32,435 bases of DNA from Flammeovirgaceae bacterium (GCA_019634305.1 JAHQVQ010000429.1:1-32435), one strand, 5' to 3'; positions 18,230 through 27,275 are shown, counted from the stretch's first letter. Made by a program: numbers and translations. The notes: generated by a model not told the origin, from the letters alone.

Positions 18230-18827
18230 CTTTTTAATAATTTTTCCACCAACCTGTCCCCAAATAAATAGTTGTTAAAATTTAGGATAAATTCTTTTTG
18301 TATGTATTAAAGTCTGAACAATTCTTAGCGTTTGGAATTAAACAAAATGTTTAACATCAATTACTAAAATTGTTTTCACCAATTCCCCATTATTTGCAAG
18401 GGCATTTTCCTTGGAAAAAACATGGAATCGGCAAAGTTAGAGAAGAATTTGAGTATATGATATAAAATAATTAATTTGTTAATAATTTTACCATGGAAAA
18501 ATGGTTGTTGAGATGGTAAAAAGGAGTTTTATAAAATCTTTTTTTATCCTTTTTAATTTTTAGAAAAGGTCAGCCAAATCCTAAAATAGATTTTATGATT
18601 CTTTTAGAAGAGACAATTTAGAAAAGTTACATACTTGGTTTAAAGTTTGTGCCAAACTTTCCTTGAATTTACCTGTGAGCTGGCAAATAAAATCAACAAT
18701 ATATTAGATTTGTTCAGGAACTTTTTTGGGTAGCTATTTTTTTTAATTATCAACATTGAATCCACATTAAATTTACTATCATAATTTCGGACTGTATACA
18801 AAATACCTAACAGATTTTTTCTAACTA
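18230..18827. other. 598 bp divergent intergenic region
   Basis: It separates lysS (minus) from the SUMF1-glucosaminidase gene (plus) and must hold both promoters. I see no gene. A 7 bp stem-loop (AAAGTTT/AAACTTT) lies at 18642-18660. TAATTTCG at 18782-18789 is one base from the Bacteroidota -7 consensus TAnnTTTG and lies 39 bp before the plus-strand start. Confidence 0.45.
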
Positions 18828-20702
18828 ATGAAACCTTTAAGGTTAATAATTCACGCGACTGTAGGGAGTGTTTTTTTAATTATTCTTACCCTTGCCGTCC
18901 TGATCAACAAAAGGATCGGGATACTAGAATTATTGTTACCAAACGATATAAAAGGCGTAAAAGAAATGGTGTTAGTGCCAGGAGGCAAGTTTACCTTAAA
19001 ACATGGACCGGAATACATCGATAAATCAGAAAATTATCAAAAAGTTTGGGTATCCGCATTTTATATGGATAAAACCCCAGTTACCAATCAGGATTTTGAG
19101 GAGTATTTAAAAGCTGGAGGTCTTCCTACCGCTTATTGGGAAGATGACAGCTTTCATGGTAAAAATAATCCGGTAACGGGAATTAGCTGGTATCAAGCAG
19201 TTGATTTTTGTAATTGGAGAAGCAAAGTGGAAGGACTTTCTCCAGCTTATATTCAAGTAATGGAATTGGATAGCTGGGGACAACAAAAATGGGTAATTGC
19301 ACCACTTTCATCTGGTTACCGTCTACCTTCCGAAATTGAATTTGAATATGCTGCTTGTGGTGGGAATGACGAAAATTATTATCCATGGGGAAATTCATTT
19401 AAAAATACTCTTGCCAATTTTGATAATGAAAAAGGAAACGAAATAGGTAATTGGGTCCATTTGGCAGATGTTTCTTCTCAATACCAAAATGATTATGGAT
19501 TACTCGGAATGAGTGGAAATGTATGGGAATGGACTAATGATTGGTTTGAGGCTGAAAAAATTAAAACACCCAATAGAAAAAAATCCATCAAGGAAAAACC
19601 CTACTTTTCCAAAGTTTTAAAAGGAGGCTCATTTGGTAGTCCTTCTAAAAAGTTTTTGAGAGTTGCCTCAAAAAGTCATTCAACCCCTAGTAATTTTAAT
19701 TTTGATATTGGATTCAGATGCATCCGACCAATTTCATTACAAATGGTAGTATTCAGAGGAGGAATTTCCACTAACTTAGAAGTTTCCCACAAATTCTATA
19801 CGCCTAATTATCAAATTACTGATTTCAAAAATGTAGATTTTAAACGCTTTGATGAAAAGTTCAATAAAAAACTCGAAGTGTTTATCGCAGAAAACTATCC
19901 TAATTGTATTTATTTTAGTGAAAATGTAGGCGAACAAAAAGTACTTACTCCAAAACAATTGGCTGATTTAATTATTGGAGTCTCTCTGAGGAACAAAATT
20001 AATCCTATTTTCCTAACGGCAGTTCTGGCTTCTGAAAGTGGATTTGCCAGTGCAGGGTTACCCCGCTGGTTTAATAATCCTTTGCATTTCAGTTGGATAG
20101 AGGCCCCAAAGCAAAAAGATCTTTATTATTCTGTTTTACCTAATCATTCTAACCGAAACCGACAATATCCAGATCTTAAATCAAACTTAACAGCATTCTG
20201 TAAATTCATCCAAAAGGAACAAATAAAGACAGCAGGGAAATCTGATTTATACGATTTTCAGTTAAATTATTTAGGAAAGGAAAATAAGAAGTGGTTTTAT
20301 GTATTTTCAAAAATCTATTTCGATCTGGCAGGAATGCCTGTTGGAGCAGATTTTCCAGAAAAGAATTTTGGAAAACTAGTTTATACAGATTGGAATAGCT
20401 ACACCTACAGAACCCCACTTAAATCAACCGTTCCAGTAAAAAAAGCCGAACCTCAACTGGCAAACAAAAAACCAGAGGAAAACACCAAATATTTTTTGAT
20501 TATTGATTCATTTGAGAATAATGACAAAGCACAAAATTCTTTGAGAAGACTTATCAAATTTGGGTTTATCAGTTCTGAACTGGTTAATGTAGATAAGCAA
20601 TATAATTTAGCGATTGCCCATTTTTCCTCAATCGATGAAGCACAATCTGCCCAAAAGAGCTTTAGTGAACTTTACGATAATATCTGGATTTTAGAATTAT
20701 AG
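18828..20702 (+). CDS. Membrane-anchored three-domain envelope protein: SUMF1-like, glucosaminidase-like and SPOR domains
   Basis: The 624-residue protein starts with an uncleaved membrane anchor (about residues 9-27). Residues ~45-300 form a SUMF1/formylglycine-generating-enzyme fold: EMVLVPGGKF, MDKTPVTNQDFEEYL, VTGISWYQAVDFCNWRS, YRLPSEIEFEYAACGG, GMSGNVWEWTNDW and GFRCIRP. The cysteine pair of active formylglycine enzymes is absent (FLRVASKSH at that place), so a structural role as in GldJ/GldK is likelier. Residues ~377-497 resemble a glucosaminidase/lysozyme-like domain, with the candidate catalytic Glu near 403 in ASESGFASAG. Residues ~553-624 match a SPOR peptidoglycan-binding domain (KYFLIIDSFENNDKAQNSL). 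It should act on or bind the cell wall from the inner membrane. It precedes folA by 18 bp, probably as an operon. Confidence 0.8.
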   Translation: MKPLRLIIHATVGSVFLIILTLAVLINKRIGILELLLPNDIKGVKEMVLVPGGKFTLKHGPEYIDKSENYQKVWVSAFYMDKTPVTNQDFEEYLKAGGLPTAYWEDDSFHGKNNPVTGISWYQAVDFCNWRSKVEGLSPAYIQVMELDSWGQQKWVIAPLSSGYRLPSEIEFEYAACGGNDENYYPWGNSFKNTLANFDNEKGNEIGNWVHLADVSSQYQNDYGLLGMSGNVWEWTNDWFEAEKIKTPNRKKSIKEKPYFSKVLKGGSFGSPSKKFLRVASKSHSTPSNFNFDIGFRCIRPISLQMVVFRGGISTNLEVSHKFYTPNYQITDFKNVDFKRFDEKFNKKLEVFIAENYPNCIYFSENVGEQKVLTPKQLADLIIGVSLRNKINPIFLTAVLASESGFASAGLPRWFNNPLHFSWIEAPKQKDLYYSVLPNHSNRNRQYPDLKSNLTAFCKFIQKEQIKTAGKSDLYDFQLNYLGKENKKWFYVFSKIYFDLAGMPVGADFPEKNFGKLVYTDWNSYTYRTPLKSTVPVKKAEPQLANKKPEENTKYFLIIDSFENNDKAQNSLRRLIKFGFISSELVNVDKQYNLAIAHFSSIDEAQSAQKSFSELYDNIWILEL

Positions 20703-20720
20703 CCTACCAATAAATAAATT

Positions 20721-21206
20721 ATGGTTATTTCAATGATCGCTGCTGTTTCAGAAAATAATATTATTGGCCAGGACAACAAACTGGTTTGGAACCTTCCTAC
20801 TGATACTCAATATTATAAGGATACTGTAAGAAATAAAACCATTATTATGGGAAGAAAAACTGCAGAATCTCCCGATATGTTTTTTTCCAAAAAAAGAAAT
20901 ATTTTAATCACCAGAAAAGAGAATTACCAAAAAGAAAACTTTGAAGTAACCTCAGGCTTGGAAGAAGCTCTAAAATTAACGGATGATAATGAGGAAGTTA
21001 TTATTACAGGAGGAGGACAGATTTATAAAATGGGAATGGAGGTAGCCGACAGGCTATATATCACCAGAGTACATACTGAAATTGAGGGAGATACTAGTTT
21101 TCCAATGATAGATCCTAAAATATGGAAAGTTACTTCGGAAAGGAAATTGGAAGCAAATGAAAAAAATGAGTATAGTTTTTCATTTTTGATTTATGAAAGA
21201 ATATAA
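20721..21206 (+). CDS. folA: Dihydrofolate reductase
   Basis: The 161-residue protein is a standard-length chromosomal DHFR, reducing dihydrofolate to tetrahydrofolate with NADPH. Visible landmarks are MIAAVSENNIIGQDNKLVWNLP with the active-site Asp in the following TDTQYYKD, the IIMGRKTAES nucleotide loop, RNILITRK, and the VIITGGGQIYKMGM glycine pair. The end DTSFPMIDPKIWKV is also typical. It starts 18 bp after the SUMF1-glucosaminidase gene and is probably cotranscribed with it. Folate synthesis is also represented by folP about 11 kb away, but the two are not in one operon. Confidence 0.96.
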   Translation: MVISMIAAVSENNIIGQDNKLVWNLPTDTQYYKDTVRNKTIIMGRKTAESPDMFFSKKRNILITRKENYQKENFEVTSGLEEALKLTDDNEEVIITGGGQIYKMGMEVADRLYITRVHTEIEGDTSFPMIDPKIWKVTSERKLEANEKNEYSFSFLIYERI

Positions 21207-21387
21207 GTTAATGTAATTGCAATTCCCAATGTAGCAAATTTAGTCATTTTCGTAGCACAGAACCCAAAAAGAAGCAAGGTCGCGAAAATGCAGCCCCTGC
21301 TGAGACAAACTTTTTAGTTACATTAGGAATCTCTGTAAATGTGCTTTTAGTTTTTGTGAAAACACTCTAATTCGATTAGCTAACAAT

Positions 21388-21494
21388 TAAGTAGTAATTC
21401 AAAATTAACCGTGTATTATTTTGCCGTAAAAAACTGATAGAAAGATTACTATTTCTCAGAAATAATAGTGCCCAGTGTGGAGCACTGGTGCTTA
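21388..21494 (+). repeat. Dispersed intergenic repeat, copy C (107 bp, longer form)
   Basis: This is the copy in the opposite strand orientation to A and B. It differs from A by about three substitutions and by 14 extra bases (CCACACTGGGCACT, read on minus) next to the palindromic end. The same extra bases occur, slightly changed, in the fragment at 7921-7944, so the longer form may be ancestral. It ends 11 bp before the ATG of the deaminase gene. Confidence 0.85.
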
Positions 21495-21505
21495 AAAAAC
21501 CAAAA

Positions 21506-21985
21506 ATGGAAAAACCTGAACACAAAACCTTTATGCAAATCGCGATTGCCCTGGCTGTGGAAGGAGTAAAGGCTGGAGTAGGAGGACCTTTTGGCGCCAT
21601 TGTGGTGAAAGGTGGTAAAATTGTTGGAAGAGGAAATAATCAGGTAACTTCTACCAACGATCCCACCGCCCATGCTGAAGTTGTAGCCATAAGGGATGCT
21701 TGCAAAAATTTAGGTACTTTTCAATTGGATGGCTGCACCATATATACTTCCTGCGAACCCTGCCCAATGTGCCTTGGTGCCATTTATTGGGCCAGGCCAG
21801 ATCAGTTATTTTATGCCTGTACCAAAGAGGATGCTTCCGAAAATGGTTTTGACGATTCCTTTATTTACAAGGAATTAGAATTGAGTTGGGAAGAAAGAAA
21901 AATCCCTACAAAACAAATCTCCAGACAAGAAGGACTTGAAACCTTTCTGACCTGGAGAAATAATACTGATAAAAAACTTTATTGA
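21506..21985 (+). CDS. Guanine-deaminase-like nucleoside/base deaminase (CDA fold)
   Basis: The 160-residue protein belongs to the cytidine-deaminase-like zinc hydrolases. The zinc site is complete: HAEVVAIRDA (His ligand and proton-shuttling Glu) and SCEPCPMCLGAIYWA (two Cys ligands). The order GGPFGAIVVKGGKIV, then NDPTAHAEVVAIRDAC, and a C-terminal tail ending with a Tyr fits the small bacterial guanine deaminases (guanine to xanthine). Relatives deaminate other purines or tRNA adenosine, so substrate is probable rather than proven. An in-frame GTG at 21488 lies inside the repeat; the ATG at 21506 is the better start. It converges on a coiled-coil gene. Confidence 0.87.
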   Translation: MEKPEHKTFMQIAIALAVEGVKAGVGGPFGAIVVKGGKIVGRGNNQVTSTNDPTAHAEVVAIRDACKNLGTFQLDGCTIYTSCEPCPMCLGAIYWARPDQLFYACTKEDASENGFDDSFIYKELELSWEERKIPTKQISRQEGLETFLTWRNNTDKKLY

Positions 21986-21986
21986 A

Positions 21987-22006
21987 GTGGAAAATTAATT
22001 TTCCAC
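21987..22006. terminator. 20 bp perfect palindrome between convergent genes
   Basis: GTGGAAAATT and its complement form a 20 bp palindrome just after the deaminase stop, and it contains the stop codon of the convergent gene. On plus it is followed by a T-rich but broken stretch. A shared transcription end is likely, though the T run is weak. Confidence 0.45.
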
Positions 22007-22336
22007 CTTACTTTTAGTCTTTTTATCCTTCAACATTTTAATAATTTTATCTTTATCCTTAAGCTGTTCCTTTAAAGTTTCAACTTGTTCCTTCAGATAT
22101 TTTATTTCCAAATCTTTAGAAAAATCTCCTTTACTATCCTCCTCTTTTCTTGGAACAACTTCTTCAGTGGTATCCCACTCAAACTTTTGCTTGAATTTAT
22201 TGAACATATCAAACAAATCATCCATTCCAGGATTTCTGCCATTATTGGATTGCTTGAATTTATTAAATCCTCTCGCCATCATTTCCTTTATAAACTCATT
22301 TATTAGCGATTCAAATTTATCATCGTTCTCTTTCAT
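21995..22336 (-). CDS. Small acidic/basic coiled-coil protein of unknown function
   Basis: The 113-residue product is not a family I recognise. It is highly charged. Residues ~1-30 form a helix (KFESLINEFIKEMMARGFNKFK). The middle (~31-70) is Gly/Asn/Asp-rich with DDLFDMFNKF. Residues ~78-110 are a regular coiled coil (IKYLKEQVETLKEQLKDKDKIIKML) ending in a lysine-rich tail. There is no signal peptide or membrane segment, so it should be cytoplasmic. Length, coding-like composition and an ATG with a clear upstream gap support a real gene. It is divergent from the DUF62 gene and converges on the deaminase gene. Confidence 0.65.
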   Translation of the reverse strand: MKENDDKFESLINEFIKEMMARGFNKFKQSNNGRNPGMDDLFDMFNKFKQKFEWDTTEEVVPRKEEDSKGDFSKDLEIKYLKEQVETLKEQLKDKDKIIKMLKDKKTKSKVEN

Positions 22337-22821
22337 AATATCTATCTTTAATCTGAGGTTTCCTATGCTTATGAGAAACCAAAATAAAATTTACAGTAAA
22401 TTTAACGAAATCTTTACTCTATTAAACAAAAAGATTCCTTGTATAGATTCATTTTGATTTAAATGGTTCATTAACCTTATATTAGGTGATGGAATTCTAA
22501 TCAACTGAAGATAGATCAATCTTTTTATCATTAGATAATAATACTTGCCAATAGGCTCGTTTTATAGCTTTAAGAACCTATATTTATTATTAATGAAAAA
22601 TTTTATCTCACCAAAAATCTATTGAGGCAAAATTCATCCTATTTACTTCAACTAATTTTTTAGAGATTAAAATCACACTAAAATTATTTTTTGATTGCCT
22701 TACAATTAGTTTTACAAAAATTTTCCCACCCAAATTTTATGGGAATGGAGGTAAAAATTGAAGTTTAGTTTATAGTGATATTAATTTCAAAAAAAACAAA
22801 AAGGCACCACAGTACTGATTA
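22337..22821. other. 485 bp divergent AT-rich intergenic region
   Basis: I see no gene, repeat copy or terminator here. It should contain the promoters of the coiled-coil gene (minus) and of the DUF62 gene (plus). TAGTTTTA near 22707 is one base from the -7 consensus TAnnTTTG, without a well-spaced -33 partner. Confidence 0.4.
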
Positions 22822-23604
22822 ATGCCAATTATTACTTTCATATCTGATTTTGGAAATACTGATTTTTACGTTGCCTCCGTAAAAGCAGCCATTCTATGCC
22901 AATTTCCCAACCAACAGATTATTGATATTTCCCATTCTACCAAATGTGGCAATATCGCCTACGCAGGTTTTAATATAAAGGCTGTTTACCAGGATTTCCC
23001 GGAAGGTACTATTCATATGGTAGCTATTGGAACCACAGATAGTTTTCAAAATCAACATTTACTTGTAAAGTTCAATGGTCACTATTTTATTGGACCTGAT
23101 AATGGTATTTTCAGCTTAATTTCTGATGAAGAGCCAGAAGAAATCATCAACCTTTTCAAACCAGATAACTGGATAAAATCATTTCCAGCAAAGTCTATTT
23201 ATGCCAATATCGCTGTTCGGTTATTAAGCGGACATCTTCCTGAAGAACTTGGGGAATCGGTTTCTCATTTCCAGAAGAAGATTCTTGGTAGTGTTTCCAT
23301 TAATAAAAATCAGATAAAAGGAAAAGTGGTGTATGTTGATTTTAATGGCAATTTGATCACCAATATTGATTTGGACACTTTTCAGCAATTAAGAAAGGAA
23401 AGGCGATATGAAGTTGAATTTGAATATGAGTCTGTTAGAAGAATAGCCCACCATTATTCCACTGTGGAGTTTGGCGATTGTGTAGTCATATTCAATAGTT
23501 TAGGTTTTCTGGAAATTGCCATTAACCAAGGGAATGCCAGCCATTTGCTGGGCATGTCCATCAATAGCCCTGTTTTAGTCTCCTTTCACCCCGAAATCAA
23601 CTGA
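22822..23604 (+). CDS. S-adenosylmethionine hydrolase/hydroxide adenosyltransferase (DUF62)
   Basis: The 260-residue protein matches the DUF62/SAM-dependent chlorinase-fluorinase fold: ITFISDFGNTDFYVASVKAAI at the start (the Asp binds the ribose of SAM), IDISHSTKCGNIAYAGFNI, HMVAIGTTDS, FIGPDNGIFSLI and, in the C-terminal barrel, YVDFNGNLITNI. Non-halogenating members split S-adenosylmethionine with water into adenosine and methionine. The halogenases carry special loops that I do not see. Physiological purpose in bacteria is not settled. It is probably monocistronic, divergent from a coiled-coil gene. Its link to the sulfur operon 4 kb away is no more than thematic. Confidence 0.9.
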   Translation: MPIITFISDFGNTDFYVASVKAAILCQFPNQQIIDISHSTKCGNIAYAGFNIKAVYQDFPEGTIHMVAIGTTDSFQNQHLLVKFNGHYFIGPDNGIFSLISDEEPEEIINLFKPDNWIKSFPAKSIYANIAVRLLSGHLPEELGESVSHFQKKILGSVSINKNQIKGKVVYVDFNGNLITNIDLDTFQQLRKERRYEVEFEYESVRRIAHHYSTVEFGDCVVIFNSLGFLEIAINQGNASHLLGMSINSPVLVSFHPEIN

Positions 23605-23727
23605 ATTTAACATTTCTTTAACAAATTATCACTGCTTTAAAATGTAAGTTTGTGGCGCGTCAAATTTTTAGTAAATTGAATTTCCTCAATTTTACTCTTT
23701 TGGCCTATATTAATTAAAATGGGGCTT

Positions 23728-23741
23728 AAGTACCGGTACTT
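23728..23741. repeat. Perfect 14 bp palindrome AAGTACCGGTACTT
   Basis: A perfect 14 bp palindrome about 130 bp before the DUF2911 start. It fits the pattern AAGyACnnGTrCTT shared with the ends of the dispersed repeat and the cdaA terminator. It has no T run, so it is not a terminator; it could be an operator or a degenerate repeat end. Confidence 0.5.
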
Positions 23742-23870
23742 GTTTAATTAGTGGGAGATATTATCTCACTATCAATGAGTTGTGGTAAACTAGGTAATGT
23801 TTATTCAAAAAAACTACTTAAAATTTAAAAACACATTTATTGATTTAATTTTTTACTAAAATCTTTTAAA

Positions 23871-24479
23871 ATGAAAACACACAAATTTCTACCAATTTTT
23901 ATTGCAATTTTCACTTTAGGACTTTGCAGTGCTGAGTTATTCGCACAAATTCAATCGCCTCAACCAAGCCCGGCTGCCAGTGTAACACAAAAAGTTGGCT
24001 TCACTAATATTACAATTGAGTACTCGTCTCCGGGTGTAAAAGGAAGAAAAGTTTTTGGTGAGTTACAAAAATTTGGCACTACCTGGAGAGCAGGAGCAAA
24101 TCAGGCTACAAAAATCACTTTTAGTACTGATGTAAAAGTAGGAGGAAAAGACCTTAATGCAGGTTCCTATAGCATTTCAATTAAGCCTGTGAAAAGTGGT
24201 GACTGGACCATCTATTTACACGGTGATGGAAAAAGCATTTCTAATTACATGAGCCAGGGAAAAGTTGATGAAACAAAATTAGAAGCTGAAGCGGCAGCAA
24301 AAATAAGTGCCACACCAAAATCGCTTTCTGATGCTGTAGAAAGATTAGTATATGTAGTATCAGCTGAAGATAACAAAACTGGTAAAGTATCTATGGCCTG
24401 GGATAAAACAATGGTTTCTTTTGATGTAGATACCAATCCTGAAGGAATTATCGAAGGTTTTAAAGGTTCTTTCAAATAA
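23871..24479 (+). CDS. DUF2911 secreted protein
   Basis: The 202-residue protein has a Sec signal peptide (about residues 1-25, cleavage after ELFAQ). The DUF2911 domain follows: SPAASVTQKVGFTNITIEYSSPGVKGRKVFGEL, then TTWRAGANQATKITFSTDVKVGGKDLNAGSYSI, and a C-terminal VSMAWDKTMVSFDV. The family is common in Bacteroidota and of unknown function; the fold is probably beta-sandwich. It likely resides in the periplasm or outside the cell. The long 266 bp leader and a strong terminator after it suggest a single-gene transcript. Confidence 0.88.
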   Translation: MKTHKFLPIFIAIFTLGLCSAELFAQIQSPQPSPAASVTQKVGFTNITIEYSSPGVKGRKVFGELQKFGTTWRAGANQATKITFSTDVKVGGKDLNAGSYSISIKPVKSGDWTIYLHGDGKSISNYMSQGKVDETKLEAEAAAKISATPKSLSDAVERLVYVVSAEDNKTGKVSMAWDKTMVSFDVDTNPEGIIEGFKGSFK

Positions 24480-24496
24480 GTATTATAACTTACAAC

Positions 24497-24530
24497 AAGT
24501 AGTGGTAAGTATACCACTACTTTTCTTTCC
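24497..24530 (+). terminator. Terminator of the DUF2911 gene
   Basis: AAGTAGTGGTA and TACCACTACTT form a perfect 11 bp stem with a four-base loop, followed by TTCTTTCC. It begins 17 bp after the stop codon. The T run is interrupted but the stem is very strong. Confidence 0.7.
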
Positions 24531-24662
24531 CTTCCAAAACTCATTACTTACTATCCAAAAAGAATTATTTAAACTACAACTTGGGATAATAATCTTATAA
24601 AAGTTGTTTATTCATTAAACAAAATAGGTATTAAATATTTCATCAACAGTTTTTGTGTAAAG

Positions 24663-24670
24663 TAGTTTTG
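24663..24670 (+). promoter_or_regulatory. Possible -7 promoter element of the PIG-L gene
   Basis: TAGTTTTG matches the Bacteroidota -7 consensus TAnnTTTG exactly, 55 bp before the start codon. The stretch about 20 bp upstream (ATTTC) is only a partial match to the -33 element TTTG. Confidence 0.4.
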
Positions 24671-24725
24671 CCGTTCTCATTTATTTATAATAACTATTTC
24701 TCACAAACCTCAAATTAACTCAGGC

Positions 24726-27260
24726 ATGTCTCATAAATCAATAAAATCCGCCTTCATATTGTTGGCAGCTTTAGTTCTACCATTTAAAATTTTTGCTCAG
24801 GCTGGCCCTGCTACTTCCAAAAGTTCTTCTGAAATAAAACATGCTCTGAATAAATTACAAGTTCTAGGCTCTGTGCTTTATGTAGCTGCCCATCCAGATG
24901 ATGAAAATACAAGGATGATTACTTATATGGCCAATGAAAAAGGGATGAATACAGCCTACCTTTCTTTGACAAGAGGAGATGGTGGACAAAACTTAATTGG
25001 TAAAGAAGTAAGAGAGCAAATGGGTTTGATTAGAACCCAGGAATTATTAGCAGCAAGAAGAACAGATGGAGGACAACAATTTTTTTCCAGAGCCAATGAT
25101 TTTGGATACTCCAAACATCCAAGTGAAACCCTTACCATTTGGGATAAAGAAAAAGTGCTGGCCGATGCTGTTTGGGTAATCAGAAAGTTTAAGCCAGATG
25201 TAATCATTACCAGATTTTCCCCAAACAGGGATGGAAAAACACACGGACATCATACCACTTCTGCTAAAATTGCCTTGGAAGCCTTTTCCGCTGCAGCTGA
25301 TCCTAACCAATTTCCAGAGCAATTAGAATTTGTAGATCCATGGCAGGCCAAAAGAATTTTATGGAATACATCATGGTGGTTTTTCCGGACCCAAAAGAAT
25401 CATGATTTTTCCCAATACCTTAAAATAGATGCTGGTGCTTATAATACACTTTTAGGGAAATCTTATGGGGAAATTGCTGCTAAAAGTAGAAGCATGCATA
25501 AAAGTCAGGGGTTTGGTGCCAGTATGCAAAGAGGAAGTGAAATAGAATATTTAAGTCATCTAAATGGAGACAGTGCAGCCACTGATTTATTCGAAGGAAT
25601 TGTGACCAACTGGGACAGGGTAGAAGGAAGTGAAAAGGTAAAGTCATTAATTGGAGAAGCAGTTGCTAATTATAATATTGAAAAACCTTCTGCTTCCTTA
25701 AATACTTTGCTTAAAGCCCATACAGAAATTGCAAAACTTCCTGCTGAAAATCATTATGTAAATCTGAAAAAACAGGAATTAGAAGACTTGATTTTACAGT
25801 GCGCTGGAATCTGGGCAGATGCCAACAGTAAAGTTTACAGTACTTCTCCTGAGGACAGTTTATTTGTGACCGCCAGAATTATCAAAAGATCTCAGGCTAA
25901 AGTTGTTTTAAAAGCTATTGATTATCAATACACTAAATTCGAAAATGATTCTATTCTTGAATTTAATAAACTGGTTACTGTAGAAGATTCATTTAAAATA
26001 CCCTCAACCCTTTCCTATTCACAACCTTATTGGCTTAGAGAAACTCCACTGAAAGGCATGTTTCAGGTGGCTAATCAGGAATTAATTGGCTTGCCTGAGA
26101 ATGAGCCACCGATTTCAGTTATTTATACTTTGGAAATAGAAAGTGAAGGAATAAAAAGAGAAATACCTTTAATTACTCCGGTCATGTACCGATGGGTTGA
26201 TCCGGCTGATGGGGAAAAATACAGACCCCTTGCTATTGCTCCTCCGGTTACTGCCAACATTGCAGAACAAGTTTACATTTTTGCTAATCAAGAAGCACTT
26301 CCTATAGATATCATTTTAAAATCAAATACAGAGAACATTGAAGGCGATTTGACTTTGGATTTTCCAAAAGGCTGGAAAAGCTCTCCGGAAAAGATTCCTT
26401 TTAGCTTTAAAGAAAAATTTGAAGAGTTAAACACCACCTTTCAGGTAACTCCACCAGAAGGGCAATCTATTGGAAAGATAAAAGCTTTGGTAAAAATTGG
26501 AGACCAGTCTTTAGACTATAGCCTGAAGATAATTGATTATCAACATATTCCTGTTCAAACTATTTTCCCAAAAGCAGAAGCAAAATTGGCCAAACTTGAT
26601 ATCCAGATTCAGGGCAAAAAAATTGGATACATCATGGGTTCTGGAGATGCTGTTCCCGAAGCTTTAAGGCAAATAGGCTATTCTGTTGATATCCTTTCCG
26701 ATGAAGATATCAACTCGGCTAACCTGAGCCAATATGATGCAGTTATTACCGGAGTGAGAGTTTATAACACTAATAGCCGGATGAAATTCCATCAGAAATA
26801 TTTGATGGAATATATGGAAAAAGGTGGAAATGTAATTGTACAATATAATACCAATCGTTCACTTACAGACGATTTAGGTCCCTATCCTTTAAAAATTTCA
26901 CGAGACAGGGTAACCGTAGAAGAAGCAGAAGTGAAGTTGCTAAACTCTAACCACGAAATACTCAGTTTTCCCAATAAAATTACAGAAGCAGATTTTGATG
27001 GATGGGTGCAGGAAAGAGGACTTTATTTCCCCAATGAATGGGATGAAAAGTATGAACCAATCATCTCCATGAATGATCCCGGAGAAGATCCTAAATCTGG
27101 TAGCCTATTAGTTACCAAATACGGAGAAGGCAGCTATATCTATACCGGGTTATCCTTTTTCAGAGAATTGCCAGCTGGTGTTCCCGGAGCCTACCGACTT
27201 TTAGCTAACCTCATTGGCTATGGAAAAAAGGAACCTATGAAGCTGGAAACAGCCAAGTAA
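24726..27260 (+). CDS. Large secreted PIG-L (LmbE-like) deacetylase with C-terminal GATase-like domain
   Basis: The 844-residue protein has a signal peptide (about residues 1-24, ending KIFAQ). The PIG-L domain follows: VLYVAAHPDDENTRMITYMA (zinc-binding AHPDDE motif near residue 57), SLTRGDGGQNLIG, RTQELLAARR and TRFSPNRDGKTHGHHTTSA with the third zinc ligand. Such enzymes remove acetyl groups from N-acetylglucosamine-type substrates. The middle is a beta-sandwich-like region. Residues ~635-835 (KKIGYIMGSGDAVPEALRQIGYSVDIL, YMEKGGNVIVQYNTN) look like the class I glutamine-amidotransferase-like/ThuA fold. The combination is found in Bacteroidota secreted proteins; substrate unknown. Its transcript probably ends at the shared terminator with cysH. 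Confidence 0.88.
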   Translation: MSHKSIKSAFILLAALVLPFKIFAQAGPATSKSSSEIKHALNKLQVLGSVLYVAAHPDDENTRMITYMANEKGMNTAYLSLTRGDGGQNLIGKEVREQMGLIRTQELLAARRTDGGQQFFSRANDFGYSKHPSETLTIWDKEKVLADAVWVIRKFKPDVIITRFSPNRDGKTHGHHTTSAKIALEAFSAAADPNQFPEQLEFVDPWQAKRILWNTSWWFFRTQKNHDFSQYLKIDAGAYNTLLGKSYGEIAAKSRSMHKSQGFGASMQRGSEIEYLSHLNGDSAATDLFEGIVTNWDRVEGSEKVKSLIGEAVANYNIEKPSASLNTLLKAHTEIAKLPAENHYVNLKKQELEDLILQCAGIWADANSKVYSTSPEDSLFVTARIIKRSQAKVVLKAIDYQYTKFENDSILEFNKLVTVEDSFKIPSTLSYSQPYWLRETPLKGMFQVANQELIGLPENEPPISVIYTLEIESEGIKREIPLITPVMYRWVDPADGEKYRPLAIAPPVTANIAEQVYIFANQEALPIDIILKSNTENIEGDLTLDFPKGWKSSPEKIPFSFKEKFEELNTTFQVTPPEGQSIGKIKALVKIGDQSLDYSLKIIDYQHIPVQTIFPKAEAKLAKLDIQIQGKKIGYIMGSGDAVPEALRQIGYSVDILSDEDINSANLSQYDAVITGVRVYNTNSRMKFHQKYLMEYMEKGGNVIVQYNTNRSLTDDLGPYPLKISRDRVTVEEAEVKLLNSNHEILSFPNKITEADFDGWVQERGLYFPNEWDEKYEPIISMNDPGEDPKSGSLLVTKYGEGSYIYTGLSFFRELPAGVPGAYRLLANLIGYGKKEPMKLETAK

Positions 27261-27275
27261 TCAGTATTGAAAAAC

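Noticed and set aside
21207-21387. Inverted 8 bp repeat TAATGTAA/TTACATTA and a degraded-looking stretch between folA and repeat copy C
   Set aside because: Too short and AT-rich to support a mobile element or RNA gene; possibly another decayed intergenic repeat.
1327-21494. Dispersed repeat as a classical MITE
   Set aside because: Terminal inverted repeats amount only to TAAG/CTTA and no target-site duplication is evident, so transposition is not shown by the sequence.
21488-21505. GTG 21488 as the start of the deaminase
   Set aside because: The GTG is part of the palindromic end of repeat copy C; ATG 21506 gives the usual family length.
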